Part shown: positions 1-10,413 of the stretch, piece by piece
Layout: each line of letters begins with the position of its first letter
Numbering within the stretch: the stretch's first letter is position 1
Assembly (NCBI RefSeq): GCF_036226685.1
Contig: NZ_CP109009.1
Span: forward strand, 3,038,001-3,102,000
Source: Streptomyces sp. NBC_00690
Lineage (GTDB): Bacteria; Actinomycetota; Actinomycetes; Streptomycetales; Streptomycetaceae
DNA: 64,000 nucleotides
Direction of reading: 5' to 3'
The notes under the pieces: model-generated
Database searches by the model: none
The model's input: the letters and a program-made list of their open reading frames with translations, nothing else
What the model was told of the DNA's origin: nothing
Position numbers and translations under genes: made by a program

Positions 1-849
1 CAGGACGGTGTCGCGCGGGTCCGTGCGCGGCGCCTGCACCACCACACCCACGATGTCGAGCTTGCTGAAACCGACGTACGGATTCACATAGATGGTCCGG
101 GTGAGGTCGCCGCCCGACGGGTCGACCCGTACGACCTCACCGATGGGCACACCGGGCACGAACGGCTTGGACGCCTGGGAGCCGAAGGTGACCAGGCGGT
201 CGCCCTTCTTCACCTTCGCCTTGCCGTTCAGGAGCTGGACGGCGAGCGGGCGGTCGCCCTGTCCGGTGGCGAAACCGAGTTCGTCCGTCTTCTCCATGCG
301 GGTGCCGACGGTGAAGTCGGGGTCGTTGGCCAGCAGTACGGTCGCCGTGTGCGGGCCGACCGTGGTGACGCGGCCGACGAGACCGTCGCCATTGAGCACG
401 GTCATGTCGCGCTGGATGCCCTCACGCGAACCGATGTCGATGGTGACGGTCCAGGAGAAGCCCTGGGCCGCTCCTATGGCGATGACCTCAGCGCCCTTGA
501 TCCCGTACTGGCCGGCACCGGCCTTCTTCAGCATCTTGTCCAGCTCGCGGGCCCGGCTGCGGTTGCGGTCGTCGCTGCCGAGGCGCGCCTTCAGTTCTGC
601 GTTCTCACGCTCCAGGGCGCTGATGCGGTCGTGCCGCCGCCCCGAGTCGCGTACGGCCCCGATGGCGTTGCCGACCGGGTCGACGGCTGCCGCGACCCCG
701 TTCTCCACCGGTCCGAAGACGCCGGCGGCGGCCTGCCGGGCGCCGTCGACGGGTGAGTCCTCGCCCCCGCGGATGTCCACCGTGATCAAAGCGAACGCGA
801 TGGCGATCAGCAGCACCAGGAGCAGCCGGCTCTCTCGTGTGTCCCTCAC
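1..849 (-). CDS. mreC: Rod shape-determining protein MreC (3' end outside window)
   Basis: MreC is a membrane-anchored periplasm-side scaffold that links MreB to wall synthesis; in Streptomyces it acts in spore-wall synthesis. Reading the minus strand from GTG at 849 gives 283 codons open to the left edge, so the C-terminus is missing. Seen: a short cytoplasmic start (RDTRESR), one membrane segment at about residues 9-25, an Ala-rich linker, a coiled coil near residues 75-110 (ISALERENAELKARL), then the beta-rich MreC core. An AGGAAGG ribosome-binding-like sequence lies about 15 bases upstream; this spacing is long, so the start is moderately certain. It follows mreB on the same strand after 143 bases, the usual mreB-mreC-mreD order. 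Confidence 0.93.
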   Translation of the reverse strand, partial: MRDTRESRLLLVLLIAIAFALITVDIRGGEDSPVDGARQAAAGVFGPVENGVAAAVDPVGNAIGAVRDSGRRHDRISALERENAELKARLGSDDRNRSRARELDKMLKKAGAGQYGIKGAEVIAIGAAQGFSWTVTIDIGSREGIQRDMTVLNGDGLVGRVTTVGPHTATVLLANDPDFTVGTRMEKTDELGFATGQGDRPLAVQLLNGKAKVKKGDRLVTFGSQASKPFVPGVPIGEVVRVDPSGGDLTRTIYVNPYVGFSKLDIVGVVVQAPRTDPRDTVL

Positions 850-943
850 GTGCGGCGGCCGTGCCTTCCTCGTAGGAATGTGAGTGTCTGTATATCAACG
901 ATCAGCTGCACGGGACGGCAGGCACCCATACAGGCGGTCCCCC

Positions 944-961
944 GGGGTCCTTCCGGACCCC
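944..961. terminator. Short GC hairpin between mreB and mreC
   Basis: GGGGTCC, a TTCC loop and GGACCCC form a perfect 7-bp stem just after the mreB stop. There is no U-tract, so it may be an attenuator or mRNA-processing structure rather than a full terminator. Confidence 0.35.
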
Positions 962-992
962 AGGGGAAGATCGTGCCCCCCACGTAGACGAG

Positions 993-2024
993 CTATCGGC
1001 GCGGCTGCGCGTCCAGCACCTGCTGGAGCGCCTCGAACTCCTCCACGCACTTGCCGGAGCCGAGCGCCACCGAGTCCAGCGGGTTTTCCGCGATGTGGAT
1101 GGGCATGCCGGTCTCGCGGCGCAGACGCTCGTCGAGACCGCGCAACAGCGCACCGCCGCCCGTGAGGACGATGCCCCGGTCCATCACATCACCCGACAAC
1201 TCGGGCGGGCACTTGTCGAGCGTCGTCTTGACCGCGTCGACGATCGCATTGACGGGTTCTTCGATCGCCTTGCGCACTTCGGTCGCCGAGATGACCACGG
1301 TCTTCGGCAACCCGGAAACGAGATCGCGACCGCGAATCTCGGTGTGCTCGTCCTGGTCGAGGTCATAGGCCGAACCAATAGTGATCTTGATGTTCTCGGC
1401 GGTCCGCTCACCGAGCAGAAGTGAATACTCCTTCTTGATGTGCTGGATGATCGCATTGTCCAGTTCATCGCCCGCCACGCGGATGGACTGCGCGGTGACG
1501 ATGCCGCCGAGCGAGATCACCGCCACTTCGGTGGTGCCGCCGCCGATGTCGACGACCATGTTGCCGGTGGCTTCATGGACGGGGAGTCCGGAACCGATGG
1601 CCGCGGCCATGGGCTCCTCGATGATGTGCACCTGACGGGCACCCGCCTGCGTCGACGCCTCGATGACCGCACGGCGCTCGACACCCGTGATGCCGGACGG
1701 CACACAGACGACGACACGCGGGCGAGCGAGGTACCGACGCTTGTGGATCTTCAGGATGAAGTAGCGGAGCATCCGCTCGGTGATCTCGAAGTCGGCGATG
1801 ACGCCGTCCTTCAGCGGTCGGACGGCAACGATGTTGCCCGGTGTCCGACCGATCATCTTCTTCGCCTCAGCGCCGACCGCGAGGATGCCGCCCGTGTTGG
1901 TGTTGATGGCGACGACGGACGGCTCGTTGAGGACGATCCCCTTGCCCCTGACGTACACCAGCGTGTTGGCGGTCCCGAGGTCGACAGCCATATCACGGCC
2001 GATGAACGACATGTTGTTCCCCAT
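993..2024 (-). CDS. mreB: Rod shape-determining protein MreB
   Basis: Bacterial actin homologue of 343 residues, normal family length. The ATG at 2024 ([17 protein letters not shown]) is chosen because the open frame upstream to 2240 has no actin-fold homology and noncoding composition; MSFIG at 2012 is an alternative. Phosphate-1 loop [10 protein letters not shown] is near the N-terminus, phosphate-2 motif [13 protein letters not shown] near residue 160, and the adenosine motif [16 protein letters not shown] near 285. MreB polymerises under the membrane and positions wall synthesis; in Streptomyces it is mainly needed for sporulation. It heads the mreBC operon, and the 240-base gap to ndk should hold its promoter. 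Confidence 0.97.
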   Translation of the reverse strand: MGNNMSFIGRDMAVDLGTANTLVYVRGKGIVLNEPSVVAINTNTGGILAVGAEAKKMIGRTPGNIVAVRPLKDGVIADFEITERMLRYFILKIHKRRYLARPRVVVCVPSGITGVERRAVIEASTQAGARQVHIIEEPMAAAIGSGLPVHEATGNMVVDIGGGTTEVAVISLGGIVTAQSIRVAGDELDNAIIQHIKKEYSLLLGERTAENIKITIGSAYDLDQDEHTEIRGRDLVSGLPKTVVISATEVRKAIEEPVNAIVDAVKTTLDKCPPELSGDVMDRGIVLTGGGALLRGLDERLRRETGMPIHIAENPLDSVALGSGKCVEEFEALQQVLDAQPRR

Positions 2025-2264
2025 GAGGATGCGTCTGGCCTTCCCAAATCGAAGCGTTGACTGCTTTTCAGGATGGCGAGGTGGGTGCTGTGGCGTGAGG
2101 CTCCATCGTAATGCCGCCTCCACGGACACGGCGCGGTGGTCCACCTCTATATAGGTGACGAGGTGTCGCAGCGATCCGTTCCCGCATTGCGTTCGCATAT
2201 ACCGAAGGGCGACCGAATTCCTTCGGTCGCCCCAGGTCATGAGCGCTGTTTGGCTGACGACAAG

Positions 2265-2678
2265 TCAGGAAAGCCCCGGAAAGAAAATCTTCAGTTCCCG
2301 AATGGCGGACTCCTCGGAGTCCGATGCGTGGATCAGGTTCTCACGGACGATAGTGCCAAAGTCACCACGGATGGAACCGGGCGGCGCCGCAATCGGGTCC
2401 GTCGGGCCCGCGAGTTGCCGTACGCCCTCGATAACCCGCTCGCCCTCGACCACCAGCGCGACCACCGGGCCGGACGCCATGAATTCGACCAGAGGCTCAT
2501 AGAACGGACGTCCCACGTGCTCGGCGTAGTGCTGCTCCAGGATCTCCCGGTCCAGCGTCCGCAACTCCAACGCGGCGATCGTCCAGCCGGCCTTGGCCTC
2601 GATGCGGCCGATGATCTCGCCGACCAGTTTCCGCCTGACCGCATCCGGCTTGAGCAGGACGAGAGTGCGCTGGGTCAT
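2265..2678 (-). CDS. ndk: Nucleoside diphosphate kinase
   Basis: Transfers the gamma phosphate of NTPs to NDPs through a phosphohistidine. The protein has 137 residues, typical for bacterial Ndk. Seen: N-terminal TLVLLKPDAVRR, Kpn-loop region, the GSIRGDFG segment, and the active-site His117 in NLIHASDS. The ATG at 2678 gives the standard MTQRTLVLLKPD start; the longer reading from 2735 adds 19 unrelated residues. It is a free-standing gene between mreB and the DUF4233 gene, the common Streptomyces order. Confidence 0.97.
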   Translation of the reverse strand: MTQRTLVLLKPDAVRRKLVGEIIGRIEAKAGWTIAALELRTLDREILEQHYAEHVGRPFYEPLVEFMASGPVVALVVEGERVIEGVRQLAGPTDPIAAPPGSIRGDFGTIVRENLIHASDSEESAIRELKIFFPGLS

Positions 2679-2824
2679 GGTGTGAGGCTCCTTGCAGGCA
2701 TACATGTGCGGTGGTGTGAGGTTACAGGGGGCCACCGGAGTGATGTCACCGGGACCTGATTACCGATCAGGCAGTGCAGCGACGAACGAAACCCGCGGAC
2801 CGTGACCGCGGCGCAGTCGGGGCG

Positions 2825-3175
2825 CTACGAAGCCTCCGGCTGCCCCTGCTGCGCTGCCCAGCGCGCCTTCACCTCGTCGATCTTCCGCCCGTAGTGGACC
2901 GACGCCCACCACAGACCCCCGAAGCACGCGCCCAGGAAGAACATCAACGGAACGACGAAGCCGCTGAGGACCAGACCCACCTGGAGCGCCCAGCCCAACT
3001 GCACCCCGAGCGGGCGACCGAGCATCCCGCACAGCAACAAGGACAGGGCCATGGCCACACCACAGACCGTCCACACCGTGGCCATGGACAGATCCGGATC
3101 CTTCATCGCCACCAGACCCGCGAACCCGAGAAGAAAGAATTCACCGATCAGAGTGGACGCGCAGAGCATACGCAT
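2825..3175 (-). CDS. DUF4233 family membrane protein
   Basis: A 116-residue protein with about four hydrophobic segments (roughly residues 8-24, 32-52, 60-82 and 83-95) and a charged C-terminus (GRKIDEVKARW). It fits the actinobacterial DUF4233 family, which is almost always directly downstream of folC. The ATG at 3175 lies 8 bases after the folC stop, so co-transcription and probably translational coupling are likely. MLCAST at 3169 is a second possible start. No biochemical function is established; conservation beside folC suggests a membrane role tied to growth, but that is inference. Confidence 0.85.
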   Translation of the reverse strand: MRMLCASTLIGEFFLLGFAGLVAMKDPDLSMATVWTVCGVAMALSLLLCGMLGRPLGVQLGWALQVGLVLSGFVVPLMFFLGACFGGLWWASVHYGRKIDEVKARWAAQQGQPEAS

Positions 3176-3182
3176 CAGATGT

Positions 3183-4697
3183 CTAGCCCTTCCCGAACAG
3201 CAGCCGGGCCTCGCCGACCGTGATCACCGAACCGGTCACCAGAATCCCGGCTCCGGCGTACTCGGCCTCTTCCTCCGCCAGGGTGACGGCGGCCTCCAGT
3301 GCCTCGTCGAGCCGCGGCTCGACCACGACCCGCTCGTCCCCGAACACCTCCACAGCCACCGCTGCCAAAGCGTCCGCGTCCATCGCACGGTGGCTGGAGT
3401 TCTGGGTGACGACGACCTCTGCGAACACCGGCTCGAACGCCTCCAGGAAGCCCCGTACGTCCTTGTCAGCGCTCGCGCCCACCACACCGATCAACCGTGA
3501 GAAGCCGAATGCCTCCGTGATCGCCTCTGCGGTCGCACGGGCACCGGCCGGGTTATGCGCCGCGTCGAGCACCACCGTGGGGCTACGCCGGACGATCTCC
3601 AGCCGACCGGGTGACGACACAGCCGCGAACGCCTTGCGGACCGCATCCACGTCCAGCGTCCGGGCATGCTGCGAACCGATGCCGAAGAACGCCTCCACCG
3701 CGGCGAGCGCCACCGCCGCGTTGTGCGCCTGGTGCGCCCCGTGCAGCGGGAGGAACACATCCGAATAGTCCCCGCCGAGGCCGCGCAGGGTCAGCAACTG
3801 ACCGCCGACCGCGACCTCCCGGGCCGAAACACCGAACTCCATGCCCTCCCGGGCGACCGTGGCATCGACCTCCACGGCCTTCTTCAGCATCACCTGGGCC
3901 GCATCGACCGGCTGCTGCGCCAGGATCACCGTGGCGCCCTGCTTGATGACCCCGGACTTCTCCACGGCGATCTCGGCGTGCGTACCGCCCAATCGGTCCG
4001 TGTGGTCCAGGTCGATGGGGGTGATCACGGCCACGGAGGCGTCGATCACATTGGTCGCGTCCCACTCGCCGCCCATGCCGACCTCGACGACCGCCACGTC
4101 CACGGGCGCATCGGCGAAGGCGGCGTACGCCATCCCCGTCAGCACCTCGAAGAAGGAGAGGCGAAACTCCTGGGAGGCGTCGACCATCTCCACATAGGGC
4201 TTGATGTCCTCGTACGTGGAGATGAAGCGCTCCGCGTCGATGGGCGCGCCGTCCAGGCTGATCCGCTCGGTGATCGACTGCACATGGGGCGAGGTGTAGC
4301 GGCCCGTACGCAGCTCGAACTCACAGAACAGGGCCTCGATCATCCGGGCCGTCGACGTCTTGCCGTTGGTGCCCGTGATGTGGACGGACGGGTACGCCCG
4401 CTGGGGCTCACCAAGCAGGTCCATCAGCGCAGCGATCCGGGCAACGGACGGCTCCAGCTTGGTCTCACCCCAACGGGTGGCCAGATCCGCCTCCACCGCG
4501 CGAAGCGCCTTGTCCACCTCCGGGTCAGCGGGCCGCGATGGCACCGCATCGGCCTGCGGGAAATCGGCACGGGTGCGCAGCGTGCGGCTCCCGGCCTCGA
4601 TCACCGCCAAGTCAGGGTCGCGGTCGGTCTCCGCCTCGACGATCTCGTCGAACGGGTCGGGCTCGCCTGCGTCGGCGTCATGCGGGTGCTCGCTCAC
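3183..4697 (-). CDS. folC: Folylpolyglutamate synthase / dihydrofolate synthase
   Basis: Adds glutamate to dihydropteroate and to tetrahydrofolates. The protein has 504 residues from GTG at 4697. Residues 1-60 are an acidic extension common in Streptomyces FolC and lack homology to the Mur-ligase fold. The P-loop is HITGTNGKTSTARM (about 106-119), followed by the Mur-ligase centre (EVGMGGEWDATNV and TPIDLDHTDRLGGT) and the C-terminal domain with VLDAAHNPAGARA. Neighbours match the normal valS-folC-DUF4233-ndk order, except that a kinase gene and a palindromic region separate it from valS. Confidence 0.96.
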   Translation of the reverse strand: MSEHPHDADAGEPDPFDEIVEAETDRDPDLAVIEAGSRTLRTRADFPQADAVPSRPADPEVDKALRAVEADLATRWGETKLEPSVARIAALMDLLGEPQRAYPSVHITGTNGKTSTARMIEALFCEFELRTGRYTSPHVQSITERISLDGAPIDAERFISTYEDIKPYVEMVDASQEFRLSFFEVLTGMAYAAFADAPVDVAVVEVGMGGEWDATNVIDASVAVITPIDLDHTDRLGGTHAEIAVEKSGVIKQGATVILAQQPVDAAQVMLKKAVEVDATVAREGMEFGVSAREVAVGGQLLTLRGLGGDYSDVFLPLHGAHQAHNAAVALAAVEAFFGIGSQHARTLDVDAVRKAFAAVSSPGRLEIVRRSPTVVLDAAHNPAGARATAEAITEAFGFSRLIGVVGASADKDVRGFLEAFEPVFAEVVVTQNSSHRAMDADALAAVAVEVFGDERVVVEPRLDEALEAAVTLAEEEAEYAGAGILVTGSVITVGEARLLFGKG

Positions 4698-4763
4698 GGG
4701 TCCAGTCTAAAGTCCAGGGGTGCCCCGGCATCCCCGGGTCGCACCAGAAGCACCCCCTCGGCG

Positions 4764-5911
4764 CTAAGAACCCGGGCGCCCCACCGGGAGCAGGGCCACC
4801 ACCTCGTACGCACCGCCCTGGGGTTCCGCGCTCAACGTCCCGCCCATGCTGCGGACCCGCTCGCGCATGGAGAAGGTCCCGGTGCCGCTGGACACGGGCG
4901 CCCGCAGCGGGGCCGACTGCGGCAGCGCATTGCGGGCCGTGACGCGGAGCCTGCCGCCCTCCAGGGCTATGGTCACCGTCACCCGTTCGCCGGGGGCGTG
5001 CTTCGCGGCGTTCGTCAGACACTCCTGGACCACGCGGTACGCAGCGGTGAGATGCGGCGTGCCGGTTCACCGATGTGCAGGGACACCGGGCTCCCCATCC
5101 GCTCGCTCTCCCGGGCGAGCTCCGGGAGCCCATCCAGACCCGGGGTGGCCGTCCGCTCGTCCGCACGGTGCACGATCGTGTCGTTGAGCATCAGATGCGC
5201 GCGGCGCGCGGTGTCCGCCAGTTCCTCGAAGTCCTTCTGCCAGTCGGTACCGCGGGACCGGGCCGAGAGCACCTCCGCCCGCACGGCCAGCACGGTCAGC
5301 TCCCGCCCCACCAGATCGTGTACGTCCCGGGCCACCGAGGTCCGCTCTGCCTGCACGGCCTGCAGCGCGACCGTCTCGGCCCGCTGGGCTTCCAGCGCCC
5401 GCACCAGGTCCGCCCGGTACGCCGCTATGCCGACACCGCAGGCCAGCACCCCGATCGGAACCACCAACCCGAGGAACCCGGACAGGCTCGCGGGGTGCTC
5501 GGGCCAGCCGGGCAAGGTGAAGAGGGCGTACGCGAAGACGACGTAGCCGAAGGTGGCGAGAGCCCCCGTCCATCTGCCGCGGAAACGTCCCAGCGAGTAC
5601 AGGGCGAACTGGATGAGGGTGAGCTCGTGCAGCCAGCCGAGCAACAGCAGGGCCACGAGATACGGCACCCAGGGCCACCGCCGCCGCACCACCAGGGTCG
5701 CGGCACCCACCGCAAGGACCAGGGTGGCCGTCAGCCCGGTGAGGGCGTTGTCGGCGTGGGCGAGCCCGGGGACGTCCAGCACCATCAGCGAGAACGCGCT
5801 GAGCGCGGTGATGCAATCCAGAGCACGAGGAGAGGTCGCCCACCGACGGGCACACCCACGCCAGACGGCGAGAACGCGCCGCAGAACGTAGGAGACGGGT
5901 GCAAAGGGCAT
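4764..5911 (-). pseudogene. Two-component sensor histidine kinase (NarL-type), frameshifted
   Basis: Two overlapping minus-strand frames together make one HisKA_3-type kinase of about 380 residues. Frame A (5911 to about 5060) has several membrane helices (about residues 35-165) and the phosphoacceptor region ERTSVARDVHDLVG with His198. Frame B (about 5060 to 4764) has the N-box VVQECLTNAAKHAPG and the G2 box GTGTFSMRERV of the ATPase domain. The join should read ...RRIS-LTAAYRVVQE, so about one base is missing near 5050-5065. Frame A alone ends in a nonsense tail (RTAWSRSV) at 5015. No response regulator gene is adjacent. Either a true pseudogene or a sequencing error. Confidence 0.8.
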
Positions 5912-5936
5912 GGGGGCATCATGCCGCGCGAGGGGG

Positions 5937-7650
5937 TTGGCTTGGTACGGGTCCTAGCTTGGTCCGGGTGGGGCTGTGCCTGGGTTTCCGCCTTAAGTGG
6001 CGGAGGGTTCCGTCCTCAAACGCCGGACGGGCTGAGGTTGGCCTGGGCTGCGGGTTTTGACTGTTTCCGGGCGGAGCCCGTTCTGTGAGCTCAGCCCTGG
6101 ACGGTGCGGGGTTCCGTCCTCAAACGCCGGACGGGCTGAGGTTGGCCAGAGCTGCGGGTCTTGAGCTGTTTCCGGGCGGAGCCCGTTCTGTGAGCTCAGC
6201 CCTGGACGGTGCGGGGTTCCGTCCTCAAGCGCCGGACGGGCTGGGTGGGGCGGGTGGAGCCCTTGCTGTGGGTTGGCTTTGGGGGGTGCGGGTCTTGGGT
6301 GGTCCGGCTGGGGTTTGGGTGGGGTGCGGGTGGTGGGGGTGCTTTCGGGCGTGACTCCTCAGCGCCGGCGGCCAGCGGCTGATCCGTTGGTGGCGGCTCT
6401 GAAGCCGCCGACGCTTCCGGGGACACCCCCTGCGCGCCCCCAATACCGCAACCAGGCATACCTGCCCCGGCCCATCCACAAGTCGAGCTCAGGGTGCGCG
6501 CTACCCAACACCGCAAACAGGTCTGCTTGCCCCTGGCCCTGTCCATGGGGTGAGCTCAGGGTGCGTGCTACCCAATACCGCAAGCAGGTCTAGCTTGCCC
6601 CTAACTCGTCCATAGGTCGGGCAAGTCGGGCTCAGGACGGGTGCCCAGTGGCGGGGCGGGCTCTGCTTGACCCTGGCCCTGTCTATGAGGTGAGCCTCGG
6701 TGGGGAGTGGTTCCCCCGGGTCGTGGATCAAGCGCCAGCCCCGGGTAAGGAGAGTTTGCGCACAGATGAGCCCCGTATGGGTGGTGTTCGTCGGTCCGTG
6801 GGGCAGTGTCTGCGGACCGCAGACCAGGTCCCGGCGGGGGGGGGAACGGCCAGGCCATAGAACAGACTCGACAGCGGGAGAGGGCGGCCGTGCCCAAGGA
6901 CATCGGCCGGGGCCTGCTGCGCCCGGTGCCCGCCTGCAAGCTGGGCCCGGAGGGCAGAGTCTGGCGACTGCGTGAGGTCCGGCCGATGCTCTACGGACGC
7001 GCCCGTCACTCGCAAAAACTCGTCACCGGGGGCTCGGCCCCAATGGCGAGCCAAGCCCCCCTCTGAGGCGCAACCTATGGACGAGCCAGGGGCAAGCAGA
7101 TCCCGCCGCGCCACTGAGTGCGCCCCCCTGAGCTCAACCCGTGGATAGAGCCAGGGCAAGCAGACCTGTTTGCGGTGTTGGGTAGCGCGCACCCTGAGCT
7201 CGACTTGTGGATGGGCCGGGGGCAGGTATGCCTGGTTGCGGTATTGGGGGCGCGCAGGGGGTGTCCCCGGAAGCGTCGGCGGCTTCAGAGCCGCCACCAA
7301 CGGATCAGCCGCTGGCCGCCGGCGCTGAGGAGTCACGCCCGAAAGCACCCCCACAAGCCGAACTAACCCCACCCCCAGCCGGACCACCTAAAGCCCCGCC
7401 CCCAGACCAGCCCCCAACACACAAGCTCCGCCCGCCCCACCCAGCCCGTCCGGCGCTTGAGGACGGAACCCCCTGCCCCCCAGGGCTGAGCTCACAGAAC
7501 GGGCTCCGCCCGGAGAGAGCCAAGACCCGCAGCCCAGGCCAACCCCAGCCCGTCCGGCGCTTGAGGACGGAAACCTCCGCCACTCAAGGCGGAAACCCAG
7601 CACGAGCCCCACCCGGACCAAGCCAAGACCCGTACCAAGCCCCCCACCTC
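5937..7650. repeat. 1.7-kb imperfect palindrome with REP-like tandem units
   Basis: The sequence from about 5937 to 6625 reappears inverted from about 7650 back to 7070. The match is long and near-exact over several blocks, for example 6350-6530 against 7160-7345, and the outer GGCTTGGTACGGGTC against its complement before the valS stop. The left arm holds a tandem repeat of about 104 bp, with the core GTCCTCAAACGCCGGACGGG at 6012, 6116 and 6221 (the last with G for A). The right arm has two complementary cores near 7461 and 7564, about 103 bp apart. Similar cores are common intergenic repeats in Streptomyces. No frame in the arms looks coding. Confidence 0.85.
6626..7069. other. Unique centre of the palindrome, no convincing gene
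   Basis: About 440 bases separate the arms. A plus-strand open frame with a GTG near 6890 (VPKDIGRGLLRPVPA...) runs to a stop near 7064 but shows no family I recognise and has no ribosome-binding site. A small palindrome, GTCTGCGGACCGCAGAC, lies near 6808-6824. It may be the remnant of a mobile element, but there is no recognisable transposase. Confidence 0.4.
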
Positions 7651-10278
7651 TTAGTGCGACGCCTCCGGCAGGCTCCCCAGTTGGGAAGTGATCCGAGTGA
7701 TCTCCTCTTCGGCCTTGGCCAGGCGCACCCGGATCTTCTCCACGACGTTGTCGGGGGCCTTCGCGAGGAACGCCTCGTTCCCCAGCTTCCCCTCCGCCTG
7801 CTGCTTCTCCTTCTGCGCTGCCGCCAGGTCCTTCGTCAGCCGCTTGCGCTCCGCAACCACGTCGATCGTCCCCGACAGGTCGAGGGACACGGTCGCCCCC
7901 GCCACCGGCAGGGTCGCGGTGGCGTTGAAGTCGTCCCCCTCCGGCTGGAGCCTGAGCAACTGGCGGATGGCGGCCTCGTGCGGTGCCAGTGCCGTGGCGC
8001 CGAGGTCCAGGCGGGCCGGGACCCGCTGGCCCGGCTGGAGGCCCTGGTCGTTGCGGAAGCGGCGGACTTCGGTGACGACCCGCTGGACCAGTTCGATCTC
8101 CTGCTCGGCCGCTGCGTCCCGGAACCCGCTGTCGCTGGGCCAGTCGGCGATGACCAGTGATTCCTTGCCGGTCAGCGTGGTCCACAGGGTCTCGGTGACG
8201 AAGGGGACGATCGGGTGGAGCAGCCGCAGCGTCACGTCCAGGACCTCACCGAGGACCCGGGCGGAGACCTTGGCCTGCTCACCGCCGGCGAAGTACGTCG
8301 TCTTCGAGAGCTCGACGTACCAGTCGAACACCTCGTCCCACGCGAAGTGGTAGAGCGCATCGGAGAGCTTGGCGAACTGGTAGTCGCCGTAGAGGGCGTC
8401 CACCTCGGCCACGGTGGTGTTCAGACGGGACAGGATCCAGCGGTCGGCCGCCGAGAGCTGCTCGACCGGGGGCAGTTCGCCTTCGACCGTGGCGCCGTTC
8501 ATCAAGGCGAAACGGGTGGCGTTCCAGATCTTGTTGGCGAAGTTGCGGGATGCCTGGACCCAGTCTTCGCCGATCGGCACGTCCGCACCGGGGTTGGCGC
8601 CGCGTGCGAGCGTGAAGCGGACCGCGTCGGAGCCGTAGGTGTCCATCCAGTCGAGCGGGTCCACCGCGTTCCCGAACGACTTGGACATCTTCTTGCCGTT
8701 CTCGTCGCGGACGAGACCGGTCAGGGCGACGGTCTTAAAGGGTGCTTCGCCGTCCATGGCGTAGAGACCGAACATCATCATCCGGGCAACCCAGAAGAAG
8801 ATGATGTCGTGTCCGGTGACCAGGACGTCGGTGGAGTAGAACTTCTTCAGGTCCTGGGTCTGCTCGGGCCAGCCGAGTGTGGAGAACGGCCACAGACCGG
8901 AGGAGAACCAGGTGTCGAGGACGTCCTCGTCCTGGGTCCATCCCTCACCGCTCGGCGGCTGCTCGTCGGGGCCGACGCAGACGGTTTCGCCGTTCGGCCC
9001 GTACCAGACGGGGATGCGGTGGCCCCACCACAGCTGCCGGGAGATGCACCAGTCGTGCATGTTGTCGACCCAGTCGAAGTAGCGCTTCGACAGGTCGGCC
9101 GGGTGGATGGCCACGCGGCCGTCCCGGACCGCGTCGCCCGCGGACTGCGCAAGGGGCCCGACCTTGACCCACCACTGGAGGGAGAGTCGGGGCTCGATGG
9201 TGGTCTTGCAACGGGAGCAGTGCCCCACGGAGTGGACGTAGGGGCGCTTCTCGGCGACGATCCGCCCCTGCTGGCGCAGTGCCGCAACGATCGCCGAACG
9301 CGCTTCGAAGCGATCGAGGCCCTCGAAGGGACCGGGCACGGTGATCACGGCCCGCTCGTTCATGATCGTGAGGGATTCCAGGCCGTGGCGCTGGCCGATG
9401 GCGAAGTCGTTGGGGTCGTGCGCCGGGGTCACCTTGACCGCGCCCGTGCCGAACTCCGGGTCCACATGGGTGTCCGCGACGACGGGGATCGTCCGGTCGG
9501 TCAGCGGCAGTTTGATCCGCTTGCCGATGAGGTGGGCGTACCGGGGGTCGTCGGGGTGGACCGCGACGGCGGTGTCACCGAGCATCGTCTCGACCCGCGT
9601 GGTCGCGACGACGAGGGTGTCGTCACCTTCTCCGTACTTCAGGGAGACCAGTTCGCCGTTGTCGTCCTGGTAGTCGACCTCGATGTCGGAGATCGCGGTG
9701 AGACATCGGGGGCACCAGTTGATGATGCGCTCGGCGCGGTAGATCAACTCGTCGTCGTAGAGGTTCTTGAAGATGGTCTGGACGGCCCGTGAGAGGCCCT
9801 CGTCCATGGTGAAGCGTTCACGGCTCCAGTCGAGACCGGCGCCGAGTCGACGGAGCTGGCCGAGGATGCGGCCTCCGTACTCTTCCTTCCACTGCCAGAC
9901 CCGGTCGGTGAACTCCGCACGGCCGAGGTCCTGCCGGGACTTGCCCTCTTCGGCGAGTTGCTGTTCGACCTTGTTCTGGGTGGCGATACCGGCGTGGTCC
10001 ATGCCGGGGAGCCACAGCGCCTCGTATCCCTGCATCCGCTTGCGGCGGGTGAGGGCATCCATGAGCGTGACCTGGAAGGCGTGTCCCAGGTGGAGCGCTC
10101 CGGTGACGTTGGGCGGTGGAATGACGATGGTGTACGGGGGCTTCTCGCTCTTGGCGTCCGCCGTGAAGTAACCGCGCTCTACCCAGCGCTCGTACAGCTT
10201 CCCCTCTACCTGGGCCGGCGCGTACTGGGTCGGCAGTTCGGGGGTGCTGGCTGGCTGCTGCTGAGTGTTCTCGGTCAC
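7651..10278 (-). CDS. valS: Valyl-tRNA synthetase
   Basis: Charges tRNA-Val; class I synthetase of 875 residues, full length. Seen: HIGH-type motif [13 protein letters not shown] (HLGH at 63-66), the editing (CP1) domain with the [15 protein letters not shown] and [16 protein letters not shown] segments, the [12 protein letters not shown] motif, KMSKS motif [13 protein letters not shown], and a C-terminal coiled coil ([19 protein letters not shown]). The start ATG at 10278 follows a 136-base gap shared with the divergent gene at 10414. The 3' end meets the palindrome within one base, so any native terminator may lie inside the repeat. Confidence 0.98.
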   Translation of the reverse strand: MTENTQQQPASTPELPTQYAPAQVEGKLYERWVERGYFTADAKSEKPPYTIVIPPPNVTGALHLGHAFQVTLMDALTRRKRMQGYEALWLPGMDHAGIATQNKVEQQLAEEGKSRQDLGRAEFTDRVWQWKEEYGGRILGQLRRLGAGLDWSRERFTMDEGLSRAVQTIFKNLYDDELIYRAERIINWCPRCLTAISDIEVDYQDDNGELVSLKYGEGDDTLVVATTRVETMLGDTAVAVHPDDPRYAHLIGKRIKLPLTDRTIPVVADTHVDPEFGTGAVKVTPAHDPNDFAIGQRHGLESLTIMNERAVITVPGPFEGLDRFEARSAIVAALRQQGRIVAEKRPYVHSVGHCSRCKTTIEPRLSLQWWVKVGPLAQSAGDAVRDGRVAIHPADLSKRYFDWVDNMHDWCISRQLWWGHRIPVWYGPNGETVCVGPDEQPPSGEGWTQDEDVLDTWFSSGLWPFSTLGWPEQTQDLKKFYSTDVLVTGHDIIFFWVARMMMFGLYAMDGEAPFKTVALTGLVRDENGKKMSKSFGNAVDPLDWMDTYGSDAVRFTLARGANPGADVPIGEDWVQASRNFANKIWNATRFALMNGATVEGELPPVEQLSAADRWILSRLNTTVAEVDALYGDYQFAKLSDALYHFAWDEVFDWYVELSKTTYFAGGEQAKVSARVLGEVLDVTLRLLHPIVPFVTETLWTTLTGKESLVIADWPSDSGFRDAAAEQEIELVQRVVTEVRRFRNDQGLQPGQRVPARLDLGATALAPHEAAIRQLLRLQPEGDDFNATATLPVAGATVSLDLSGTIDVVAERKRLTKDLAAAQKEKQQAEGKLGNEAFLAKAPDNVVEKIRVRLAKAEEEITRITSQLGSLPEASH

Positions 10279-10413
10279 GAGCCCAGTTTAGGGGTGTCAC
10301 AGCGTCGTACTGAAACGGGAAAGTTCGGTAACGGTGTGACCCCCGTCGCCCCACTCGAACAGGGCTTAGGTGAGGATGTTCGGGCCACATAAATATCTGG
10401 AGGGGAACCCAGA

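Noticed and set aside
3666..5546. Plus-strand open frame of 626 residues
   Set aside because: Complement of folC and the kinase gene; composition is Arg/His/Gly shadow and has no family match.
7207..8160. Plus-strand frame of 317 residues running from the palindrome into valS
   Set aside because: The first part is repeat DNA, the second is antisense to valS; no ribosome site or homology.
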